Source: Bacteroidales bacterium (GTDB taxonomy: Bacteria; Bacteroidota; Bacteroidia; Bacteroidales; GCA-2748055). From it: a stretch of DNA of 64,000 nt. The notes below the pieces were generated by a model, which had not been told where the DNA came from, did not search any database, and worked only from the letters and a program-made list of their open reading frames with translations. Of the stretch, positions 18,586-27,500 are shown piece by piece. A program made the position numbers and the translations under genes. The stretch covers positions 1 to 64,000 of the forward strand of contig JARGFM010000001.1 of assembly GCA_029210725.1 (NCBI GenBank), in the 5' to 3' direction. Each line of letters opens with the position of its first letter. Within the stretch, counting starts at the first letter, position 1.

Positions 18586-20343
18586 ATGTCTGGTAAATCA
18601 TTTAATCTAAGACGTTTCTGGCTGGAACTAAAGAGACGGAGAGTCATTCATGTGATCACTGTATATGCCTCGTCGGCTTTTATCATTATTGAGTTAATCA
18701 ATAACCTGTCAGAACCTTTGAACCTCCCGGTCAATCTGCTTACAATCGTTGTCATAATACTGGCTGTCGGATTCCCCTTAGCTATTATCCTCTCGTGGTT
18801 GTTCGATTTGACTTCAAAGGGTGTCGAAAGGACCAAACCTTTAAATGAAGAGGTCCCGACAGAAGCCACTGTGATTCCAAGCGCCTGGAAGATTGCCACC
18901 ATAGTAAGCTTTGTTGTGATTGCCGGATTGATTGTTCTCAATATTGTGGGAATAAACAAGCAGGCGCATGCAGCCTCTGTCAGATCCCTGGTTGTACTTC
19001 CTTTCAGCAATTTCACTGGAGATGATCAACTGGAATACTTTGTGGATGGAATGCACTCTTCCCTAATTGGAGGCATTGGACAGTTGAGCAAGCTGAGAGT
19101 TCTGGGCGAAACCACAGCCAATGCTTACAAAGAAGGTAATAAGTCATTGCCAGTCATTGCCAGTGAATTGAATGTGGATGCAGCCCTGGAATCCACCGTC
19201 ATGTGTCTGGGTGATACCATATGCCTCCAGGTCAAACTTATCAGTACCTTTCCGGAGGAGCGTCAGCTCTGGGTGGGTAATTTCAAAGAGGAGAAGAGCG
19301 AGATCATGAATCTCTATAACCGGATTATCAGCCAAATTGCCAGTGAGGTGAACATTAAGCTTACTCCAAGCGAAAAAATACAGCTCACCAGTGACAGAAA
19401 GCACAATCCGGCTCTCCTGGAAGCCATCTATAAAGGAAGATTCTATATGAATCAACTTACGCCTGAAGGATTTGAACTGGGGATCAGGTTTTACGATGAG
19501 GCGATCGCCATTGATTCTTCAGATCCCTTACCCTATCTTGGATTAGCTCACGGGTACAGCCTTGCAGGTCATGTATCCGGAATAGTGCCCAACGCTGCTG
19601 AACTGGCAGTGGAATATGCCCACAAAGCACTTGCGATTGATTCCACCCTGGCAGAGGCTTATGTAGTATTGGCCAGCGGGCCACTATATACAGAATGGGA
19701 CTTTGCAAAAGCTGAGCGATATTTGAGACGCGCATTGGACCTGAATCAAAACATCGCCATGGCACATTATCATTATGGGTGGTACTGGTTGGCAGCCGAT
19801 AATTTGGAGAAAGCTGTTGCTGAATTCCAAATATCTAAGGAAATTGATCCGGTAGATGTCACTTACTCAGCCAATCTTGCTGCTGCTTATGTCTGGATCG
19901 GACAATACGAGAAAGGCCTGGAAGAAGTAGAAAATGCCCTCAAGCTTAATCCGGTCTACCCCATTGCAGTATGGGCTCAAGGTACGGCAATTGCTAAATT
20001 GGGAAGGTCTGATGAAGCCATTGAAATCCATGAAAAGGGATTAGCCGTTAGCCCTGGATTTGAGAATGGACTGGGAACAGCTTATGCACTGGCAGGTCAG
20101 AGCGGGAAAGCCCTTGGGCTTATTGCCGAATTGGAAGAATTGGGATGGACCTGGTATACATGGGCCATTGCTGAGATATACACCTCATTGGGTGAGTATG
20201 ATTCAGCCATCTACTGGATAGATGAAGCTGTAAACAGGCGCCATGATTTTGCTCCCTGGTTTAAAGTGTATGCCCTTTATGAGCCTTTGTATGGGGATCC
20301 TCGATTTCAAGAAATTGTAAATCGCATCAGTTATCCCGAATAG
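18586..20343 (+). CDS. Membrane protein with TolB-like domain and TPR repeats
   Basis: A 585-residue protein. It opens with RRFWLELKRRRVIHVITVYA, the typical start of a Bacteroidota family with two or three N-terminal membrane helices (about 22-42, 50-70 and 102-124). A TolB/FlgO-like domain follows (VRSLVVLPFSNFTGDDQLEYF, quoted as VRSLVVLPFSNF then TGDDQLEYF; about 130-275), then about eight TPR motifs to the C-terminus. Relatives are often annotated as adenylate-cyclase-like or TPR proteins, but no cyclase domain is present here. It is the only gene inside the repeat-bounded segment behind tRNA-Ala, so it is the presumed cargo. Function unknown. Confidence 0.75.
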   Translation: MSGKSFNLRRFWLELKRRRVIHVITVYASSAFIIIELINNLSEPLNLPVNLLTIVVIILAVGFPLAIILSWLFDLTSKGVERTKPLNEEVPTEATVIPSAWKIATIVSFVVIAGLIVLNIVGINKQAHAASVRSLVVLPFSNFTGDDQLEYFVDGMHSSLIGGIGQLSKLRVLGETTANAYKEGNKSLPVIASELNVDAALESTVMCLGDTICLQVKLISTFPEERQLWVGNFKEEKSEIMNLYNRIISQIASEVNIKLTPSEKIQLTSDRKHNPALLEAIYKGRFYMNQLTPEGFELGIRFYDEAIAIDSSDPLPYLGLAHGYSLAGHVSGIVPNAAELAVEYAHKALAIDSTLAEAYVVLASGPLYTEWDFAKAERYLRRALDLNQNIAMAHYHYGWYWLAADNLEKAVAEFQISKEIDPVDVTYSANLAAAYVWIGQYEKGLEEVENALKLNPVYPIAVWAQGTAIAKLGRSDEAIEIHEKGLAVSPGFENGLGTAYALAGQSGKALGLIAELEELGWTWYTWAIAEIYTSLGEYDSAIYWIDEAVNRRHDFAPWFKVYALYEPLYGDPRFQEIVNRISYPE

Positions 20344-20373
20344 GAAGATACTTCAGGCAATATGCTCTTTATC

Positions 20374-20416
20374 CTGGCAGTCAAGAGGTCATCGGTTCGA
20401 TTCCGATATGCTCCAC
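20374..20416 (+). pseudogene. Partial tRNA-Ala copy (3' half)
   Basis: Forty-three nt are identical to the anticodon-loop-to-3'-end part of tRNA-Ala(GGC) at 18199-18241. The 5' half is missing, so it cannot form a tRNA. It lies 30 nt after the stop of the TPR gene and is probably an attachment-site remnant. Confidence 0.9.
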
Positions 20417-20426
20417 TCAGAGGATC

Positions 20427-20468
20427 AAAGGGTTGCAGACCAGCAGGTTTGCAGCCCTTTTATTTTTA
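20427..20468 (+). terminator. Terminator, diverged copy of the tRNA-Ala terminator
   Basis: AAAGGGTTGCA at 20427-20437 pairs with TGCAGCCCTTT at 20450-20460 (one G-T pair), followed by TATTTTTATT. It probably ends transcription of the TPR gene. Confidence 0.75.
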
Positions 20469-20534
20469 TTCCTTTATTTCCTGCACACTCTGAATATGAC
20501 GTGAAAGAACGAAAGATTACTTCTTTTACAAATA

Positions 20535-20574
20535 TATAACTAATATTTTAGTTATACAACTAAATTGTTAGTCG
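20535..20574. repeat. Paired palindromes, copy 2
   Basis: TATAACTAA-4 nt-TTAGTTATA at 20535-20556 and the weaker CAACTAA-4 nt-TTAGTCG at 20557-20574. It has the same order and nearly the same spacing as 18383-18423, and the same position relative to the tRNA half and terminator. Confidence 0.7.
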
Positions 20575-20602
20575 TGACTTATTTATCTCCAGGTCATGTT
20601 TC

Positions 20603-22687
20603 TTATTGCTTTATAATCTTCCTGCTCAGCACCTCCCCGCCTGTCTCAAAGCTTATCAGGTACAGACCTGCCGGGAGTGCCGACAGGTCAAGTTCCCCGG
20701 CCTCCTCCATACGGGTGCTCAGGATTATCTGCCCATGCAGATTACGGATGCGGATAAGGGAAGAAGTGGCTAATCCTGCAATTTCAAGTTTATCAACCAC
20801 CGGATTGGGATAAACCTGAATGCCCTCGAAGGGTGATTCCGCCACACCCGTGGCCAGGTGCAGGGTCCATTCACTTTCGCTGGTGTTCTCAATCAGATGA
20901 AAGGTCACCGATCCGCTTTTTAGTACAGGGATCTTCAGCAAAGCTTCGCCTTCCAAGGGGGGGACAGCGGTACAGAGGCCAATTCTGAAGTTATGGTCCT
21001 CCATGTTGACGGCCGACATGAAAGACGCGTCTAAAACTTCCGGTTTGCCCAGGATCCCCTTCTCATTGCTTGAGTTTATGTTCAATCCCAGCAGTTTCCC
21101 ATGTGAATAAAATACAAGCTGCTCATTCTCCAGCTCAATGCTCACATGGGCTTCCGGGGTCTGAACCACAGACTCGGAGGGGAAATCCGAAAGGATGCCG
21201 GCTGAGTGCTGCAGGATCAGGCCGGCATCATTGGCCGTAATTCCACCTGCGGCATCAACGTTTGCCGTACTGTCTCTCCAGGGTTCCCAGGGCCTGGGGT
21301 CCAGGCCCGGAAGAGGATCCATTCCCACCGAATACTGCAGGGTAAGTGCCGCGTCGTAGGCCTGAATAAGACCATCATCATTCACATCCCCCGGAGTAAG
21401 CCCGATAATGGTGAATGTGCCTCCTCCGGTGGGCATTGAAACCAGTTCATTCCCCCAAAGGTCGGTGCCATTACTCAGGCTGACAAATACCTCCCCGCTG
21501 GCTTTGGGAATCTCATACAGATAGGTATAGACCCTCTCGCTGATCCGGGTCATCTCTGCCTCTTCCATGGTTACGGCACCACTCAGGCTCATTCTGACGG
21601 GGGGTTCAGCTGCCATATGCTCACTGAAAGTGGCCGTTATTAAGAGCGTATCGGCATACCTGTTCACCGAGTCGCTGTAGGTAATCACAGCGGTCGGAGG
21701 AGCCGTTTCTACGATGATAACCGCAGCGTGGGTCAGATCCGTAACCGGCGTGGTGTTCAGAAAAGCATTGGAAATATACAGCTCTGTTGTATCGGGAAGC
21801 AGGGACATAAACTGAATCAGCATGACCGGTCCAGCTCCGCTCAGGGCAGTCGTATTCATATAACCCACCGATAGTCTTCCCGCAGTGCCCTGATTCACAA
21901 CAGCAGTCCCTCCGTCGGCAAGGGTTCCGGCAAGGGTAAAACCCGCAAATTCAAGGGCCATGGTATCAAAACCGATATCGAACTGATAGGCGATAATATG
22001 ATCCTCCGGGGCCAGTTCATTCACGGCCACCGCCAGTTCCACGGCATGTCCCCTGGTCACGGTATCCCCAACCAGTGAAATAGAAAAATCGCCGGTAAGG
22101 ACAGTGTCCGGGGGCACCGGGCCCAGGTGTGTTCCCGGATCCCCGTCTGCCACATTGGCCAGAGTGATTTCCCACTCTCCGGCGGTCCAGATGGCGTTGG
22201 GTTTAAGCACCTCGTCCATCCTGACCGCCCTGGAATCGGTATATTCCCAGGCTTCACCGGTGCCATCCACGTCAATAACTCCCAGAATATCAAGGAGCAC
22301 CCCGGTTTCATGATTGCCCTGCGTGAAAAGCGCATAGGCATCATCCCCATTCCCGATCAGAATACCGGATTCCTGATCAGGGGCAAAGCCATACAGCGCT
22401 TCAAATCCCGAGCCGCCAATCACAAAAGTGTTTCCTGAAGCAACTGACCCGGTAAGCTGCAGGTCGCCCCAGCTGGTTCCTCCGTTGCTCTGGCGCGATA
22501 AATAACAAGGAGTGGTCTGGAAGTCGACCGTCTCGCTCCCCGCGTTGTAAAGTTCAATAAACCGTCCTGAATAATCATCTCCCGGATCCAGGACCTCTGA
22601 GATAAACAGGCTATCCTGTGCCTGTACCGACAGGGAAACAGCCAGCACTGCACCAATTAATTGAGTGGTAAAAATTCTTTTCATCAT
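20603..22687 (-). CDS. T9SS-exported protein with lamin-tail, cohesin-like and dockerin-like domains
   Basis: A 694-residue secreted protein. A signal peptide (to about residue 23) is followed by a lamin-tail domain (SLFISEVLDPGDDYSGRFIE region), a cohesin-like beta domain (about 195-330) and a Big/Ig-like segment. Next comes a dockerin-type pair of Ca-binding repeats (GDVNDDGLIQAYDAALTLQ and ANVDAAGGITANDAGLILQ, about 430-500). The last 75 residues form a type A T9SS sorting domain (VYPNPVVDKLEI ... LPAGLYLISFETGG), so it is predicted to be secreted across the outer membrane and anchored or released. A cohesin and a dockerin in one chain is unusual outside cellulosome-like systems. Its partner is unknown. 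Confidence 0.8.
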   Translation of the reverse strand: MMKRIFTTQLIGAVLAVSLSVQAQDSLFISEVLDPGDDYSGRFIELYNAGSETVDFQTTPCYLSRQSNGGTSWGDLQLTGSVASGNTFVIGGSGFEALYGFAPDQESGILIGNGDDAYALFTQGNHETGVLLDILGVIDVDGTGEAWEYTDSRAVRMDEVLKPNAIWTAGEWEITLANVADGDPGTHLGPVPPDTVLTGDFSISLVGDTVTRGHAVELAVAVNELAPEDHIIAYQFDIGFDTMALEFAGFTLAGTLADGGTAVVNQGTAGRLSVGYMNTTALSGAGPVMLIQFMSLLPDTTELYISNAFLNTTPVTDLTHAAVIIVETAPPTAVITYSDSVNRYADTLLITATFSEHMAAEPPVRMSLSGAVTMEEAEMTRISERVYTYLYEIPKASGEVFVSLSNGTDLWGNELVSMPTGGGTFTIIGLTPGDVNDDGLIQAYDAALTLQYSVGMDPLPGLDPRPWEPWRDSTANVDAAGGITANDAGLILQHSAGILSDFPSESVVQTPEAHVSIELENEQLVFYSHGKLLGLNINSSNEKGILGKPEVLDASFMSAVNMEDHNFRIGLCTAVPPLEGEALLKIPVLKSGSVTFHLIENTSESEWTLHLATGVAESPFEGIQVYPNPVVDKLEIAGLATSSLIRIRNLHGQIILSTRMEEAGELDLSALPAGLYLISFETGGEVLSRKIIKQ

Positions 22688-22793
22688 CCAGTTTTTATGG
22701 ATGGATGTGATGAAGAATCATTTATCAGTTCGAGCTTGAGAAAAAAGGATCCTCTATCGGGAAATGGACGGGATCCGTTCCTTTACAGGAGGA

Positions 22794-23732
22794 TTACTGA
22801 GCCCGGAGCTGGTAAAAAGTACCCCGCTCCTGCTTGAGGGATTCCACTTTGCCTGCTTCCTCCAGGACTCCCAGGTACTTGTTGATCTCGTTAATATGAA
22901 GACCGAGGATCTGCTCCAGGTCGCTGAGCGTGCAGGGGCGCCTGGCAATGGTCTCCAGAATAACGCTCTCCACATCGGTACGGTACGATTTTACCTGACT
23001 TCGCTCTTCTGGCGGGGCTATGATCTCCACCTGTTCCATGCCAAAAAAACCGGCGATTTCCTTCAACTGGGCCATGGGCGCAGGTAGCAATCCCACCACA
23101 GTACCGGGCCGGTCCAGGGTATTCAGCTGAACCCGGTGGGGTTTAATTTTCAATATAGCCTCCTTTAAGGCTTCCAGGTTCTGCTCGCCATCGTTGTAAC
23201 CCGGAAGAATCAGGATTTCCAGCCAGATCTCCCCTTTAAACTCCTGGCTGAATTGCACCAGTCCGTTTATATAATCAGCAGCCTGCAGACTTCGGGGGGG
23301 GCGGTTTATTCTTCTCAGAGCCAGATCCGTGGCTGCATCCAGCGAAGGAAGAACCAGATCGGCCTGCATCAGTTCCTTCCTCACTTCTGCATCTCCCAGG
23401 AGAGTCCCGTTAGTCAGCACAGAAACAGGGATGCCGGGCCGAAGTTCCCTTACAAATGCAATCACCTCCCCGATGTGCTTATGAAGGGTGGGCTCACCGG
23501 CTCCTGAAAAAGTGAGATAGTCCGGATCGGGATTGTGAAGAAAAAAATCGGTCAATTCCCTGTAAACCTCTTCCACCGGCACATACTCTTTTCTTTCATC
23601 AGTAAGCGTGGTAGTGGCTCCGCATTCACAATAGACACAATTCAGGGAACAGATTTTATGCGGAATCAGGTCGATACCCAGCGACATTCCCAGCCTTCTC
23701 GAAGGCACTGGTCCAAACAGGTGCTTATACAT
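22794..23732 (-). CDS. Radical SAM protein with C-terminal winged helix
   Basis: A 312-residue protein. The 4Fe-4S motif CSLNCVYC (Cys28, Cys32, Cys35) and the SAM-binding LTFSGAGEPTLH motif define a radical SAM core, close to the COG0731-type group. The last 70 residues (SVILETIARRPCTLSDLEQI and following) look like a small winged-helix domain. Residues after the core (QLNTLDRPGTVVGLLPAP) are typical of this group. Substrate unknown; neighbours give no clue. It is divergent from the peroxiredoxin gene, with a 152-nt gap. Confidence 0.85.
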   Translation of the reverse strand: MYKHLFGPVPSRRLGMSLGIDLIPHKICSLNCVYCECGATTTLTDERKEYVPVEEVYRELTDFFLHNPDPDYLTFSGAGEPTLHKHIGEVIAFVRELRPGIPVSVLTNGTLLGDAEVRKELMQADLVLPSLDAATDLALRRINRPPRSLQAADYINGLVQFSQEFKGEIWLEILILPGYNDGEQNLEALKEAILKIKPHRVQLNTLDRPGTVVGLLPAPMAQLKEIAGFFGMEQVEIIAPPEERSQVKSYRTDVESVILETIARRPCTLSDLEQILGLHINEINKYLGVLEEAGKVESLKQERGTFYQLRAQ

Positions 23733-23884
23733 TTATTTTCTTATTTCTTAATGTTCCGGATCGCTAGCCTGCACAAAATAACGCAGATAGTTCTGTTCTG
23801 CAAAATAGAATTCACTTTACTTCGCTTAATAAATGAGCAAACAATTCCGTCACAGGATTGTTTTTGCAATAAACACCCTGCACT

Positions 23885-24445
23885 ATGAAAAAACTACTGT
23901 TAATTTCCCTGATCCTTACAGGCTTTCTGGCCCTGTCAAATGGCCAGGCAGCTCTTGGAGAAAAGGTTTCCAACTTCTCCACCCTGGACCAGGATGGCAA
24001 AAAATGGACTCTGAAATCAAATTTGAAAAAATCCGATTACCTGGTGATTTATTTTTACCCGGCTGCTTTTACCGGAGGATGCACTGCACAGGCCTGCAGT
24101 TACCGGGATCAGAAGGGCGAATTGGCCAGCGTGGGCGCCAGCGTGGCAGGGGTATCCGGCGACAGCCCGGAGACCCTCCGCCTATTCGCCCTGGAACATG
24201 CTTTGAACTTTCCCATGCTGGCTGATGAGTCGGGCGAAATCGCAGGCATCTTTGGTGTGCCGCACGGGGATGGAGGAACCATACAGCGGGAGATCAAAGG
24301 AGCCGCCCTGGACCTGACCAGGGGTACCACGATTCAGCGCTGGACCTTTATCCTGGACAGGAGTGGCACGCTGATTTACAAAGATACAGAGGTGGATGCA
24401 GCCGGAGACAGTGGCAAAGTACTGGAATTTCTCTCCTCCATGTAA
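23885..24445 (+). CDS. Exported peroxiredoxin, BCP/PrxQ-like
   Basis: A 186-residue thiol peroxidase with an N-terminal signal peptide (about 1-20), so it works in the periplasm or envelope. The peroxidatic Cys66 lies in PAAFTGGCTAQAC, which keeps the P-x3-T-x2-C signature, and the resolving Cys71 five residues later is the PrxQ arrangement. Gly-Gly replaces the usual Pro-Gly before the Cys. The later Arg near WTFILD..G is in place. It would reduce peroxides using a thioredoxin-like donor. Confidence 0.9.
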   Translation: MKKLLLISLILTGFLALSNGQAALGEKVSNFSTLDQDGKKWTLKSNLKKSDYLVIYFYPAAFTGGCTAQACSYRDQKGELASVGASVAGVSGDSPETLRLFALEHALNFPMLADESGEIAGIFGVPHGDGGTIQREIKGAALDLTRGTTIQRWTFILDRSGTLIYKDTEVDAAGDSGKVLEFLSSM

Positions 24446-24569
24446 GCAACTTATTTAGAACCATTCTATTTAACAAGGATAGTCAATTCCAAAATCTGAG
24501 GGATTTGCGAATTTTTGTATATTTTGTTATTGACTCAAGGCTAAACTGCGGAACCTAAATGAAGCGACC

Positions 24570-27500
24570 ATGAAGCCAACCTTCCTGTTCGGGTTTGATA
24601 TCGGTTCTATCTCCATCAATACCGTTGTTATGGATAAGAACGGTAAAATGATCCAAGACCGCTATGACTATAACCATGGCAAACCTTTTGAAAAACTAAA
24701 AGAGATCCTGGATGATCTGGAAAAGAGCTACTCCAGGGAACAATTCGGACAAATCAGCTGTACCGGTACCGGTGGAAAACTGGCAGCCGGGCTCCTGGGG
24801 GGCACCTATGTAAACGAAATTGTGGCCCAGTCCACCTCGGTCTCCAGGCTCTATCCCGAGGTCAGGACCATCATCGAGATGGGCGGAGAAGACTCCAAAC
24901 TGATCTTCATGGACGAAGTGGAAAACAACGCTTCCAGGCTTTCAGATTTTGAGCTGAATACTCTGTGTGCCGCCGGGACCGGCTCCTTTCTCGACCAGCA
25001 GGCCAAACGCATAGGGATTTCCATCGAAAAGGAATTCGGAGAACTCTCGCTTCAATCGGAGGATCCGCCAAGAATTGCCGGGCGATGCAGCGTGTTTGCC
25101 AAGAGTGATATGATTCACCTCCAGCAAATTGCCACCCCGGTGCACGACATTGTGGCCGGACTCTGTTTTGCCGTAGCGAGAAATTTTATTTCTTCGCTGG
25201 GAAGAGGAAAAACCATCCGTTTTCCGGTGATGTTCCAGGGCGGGGTCTCCTCCAACATCGGTATGGTCCGGGCCTTCCGGGAACTTCTGGGTGCCAGGGA
25301 TGGAGAGCTGCTGATCCCCGAACACAACACTTCCATGGGAGCCATGGGCGCCGTGCTGCATCATATGGAGACAGGCGTATCCGGAGCGATCACCTACAAG
25401 GGAAGCACTGATCTGGATCACTATATCCATGGTGAAAAATCGAGGGGCAAAGCTTTTGAGCCTCTGACTCCTCCCGAATCGGATATTCGCAAAGATGTAT
25501 ATCAGATCCCTGAATCCGGTGAACCCTATGAGGTTTACCTGGGGCTCGACATTGGTTCACTGAGCACCAACGTGGTGCTGATCGATGATCAGAACCGGGT
25601 GATCGCCCGAAGGTATCTGCCCACGGCCAGCAAACCCCTGGAGGCCATCCGCCGGGGTATGTACGAAATTTATGAGGAGATCGGGGAACGCGTGGTGGTA
25701 AGGGGGGCCGGAACGACCGGTTCGGGCCGCTACCTCACCGGCGATTTTATTGGAGCCGACCTGATCCGCAATGAGATTACGGCCCAGGCCACAGCCGCCA
25801 TCGCCTTTGATCCGGAAGTGGACACCATCTTTGAGATCGGTGGACAGGATTCCAAATACATCAGCATCGATAAGGGGGTGGTGGTCGATTTTGAAATGAA
25901 CAAGGTATGTGCCGCCGGAACAGGATCTTTCCTGGAGGAACAGGCTGAGAAGCTGGACATCCATATTATTGAGGAATTCGGAGAGATGGCTCTGGGGGCA
26001 GATAAACCGGCCGGACTGGGTGATCGTTGTACCGTGTTTATGGAGTCCGATTTAAATGCCTTCCAGCAAAGGGGGGTGGAGAAGGAGAACCTGGTGGGCG
26101 GACTGGCCTACTCCATTGTCCATAACTACATTCAGAAAGTGGTTCGCAAGAAGCGGGTGGGCAATCATATCCTCTTCCAGGGTGGAGTAACCAACAACCG
26201 GGCCGTGGTGGCCGCATTCGAAAAGGTAACGGGGAAGAAGATCCATATCCCGCCCCATTTCGATGTAACGGGAGCCATTGGAGCCGCCATGCTGGCTCGG
26301 GACCACATCAAACAGAACCAGCTACAGACAAGATTCAAGGGCTTTGATATCAGTAAGATCCCTTATACGGTAGATAAGTTTACCTGCAAAGCCTGCTCCA
26401 ACCAGTGCGAGATCCGCAGAGTCCGTATTGAGGGCGAAAATAAACCCCTGTTTTATGGAGGGAGATGCGAGAAGTGGGAAATGGATGAACGAAAAGGCAA
26501 GGGTCAGGACATCCCAAACTATTTTGAAGAACGTATTGGAATGCTCACCGACGGATTCCAGCCCGGGAACGATCCGAAGAAACCCACCATCGGGATACTA
26601 CGCGGACTAATGGTATTCTACCAGCAGTTTCCTTACTGGAGCACCTTCTTTAAGGAACTGGGATTTAATGTGATTGTTTCGGACGAAACCGACAATCAGA
26701 CTGTTAAAAAAGCATTGAATAAGATAGTGGCCGAAACCTGCTTCCCGGTGGAGGTCATGCATGGCCATATATACGAAATGCTCGAAGATCAGGTGGATTA
26801 TATCTTCACCCCTTTCATCATCAACACCAAAGCGGAAAAGGATAATCCGACCTCCAATTGCAACTGCCCCTGGGTGCAAACCGTCCCCTTTATGGTAAAG
26901 GCTTCTATCCCGGAAGAGCAGAGAGACAGGCTGCTGAGTCCCACGCTCAATTTCCGTTATTACGGCAAGGTGGTGGAGAAAGAGTTGTATGACTATTTCG
27001 GAAAGAAGTTCGGACTAAGCCGGAAGCAGATCGTCGCAGCCATGCAAAAGGCTGATGAGAAACAGGACCTTTTTGAAGAACGCGTCAAAGCCAGGGGCCG
27101 TGAGGTCATGGCCTCACTCCCCGGGGATAAGGAGTGCCTGGTCATTATCGGCCGTCCCTACAATACCGGCGATCCGGCCCTCAACCTGAGCATGGTGGAG
27201 AAACTGATCAATCTGGATGTGCTCCCCATCCCCATGGACTACCTGCCCCTGGCCGATGAGCACATCACCAGGGACTACAACAAGATGTACTGGCCCAATG
27301 GCCAGAGGATCCTGGCTGCTGCCCGGATCATCGCCCGGGACGACCGGATTCATGGCATCTACATGGGTAACTTCCGCTGCGGTCCCGACTCCTTCCTGGC
27401 ACACTTTGTTCATGAAGAAATGGCCGGAAAACCCTATATGGAAATCGAAATAGATGAACATGGGGCCGATGCGGGAATGATTACCCGGTATGAGGCCTTC

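Larger units (their letters stand above)
18199..20416 (+). mobile_element. Small tRNA-Ala-associated insertion (integrase-less cassette)
   Basis: The 43 nt from the tRNA anticodon loop to just past its 3' end (18199-18241) recur exactly at 20374-20416, with a period of 2175 bp. This is the usual footprint of site-specific integration into a tRNA gene, where the incoming element restores the tRNA 3' half. The similarity continues, more diverged, through a terminator hairpin and a paired palindrome on both sides. Only one gene (18586-20343) lies inside, and no recombinase is present. Tandem duplication of the tRNA 3' region is the alternative explanation. Confidence 0.5.
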
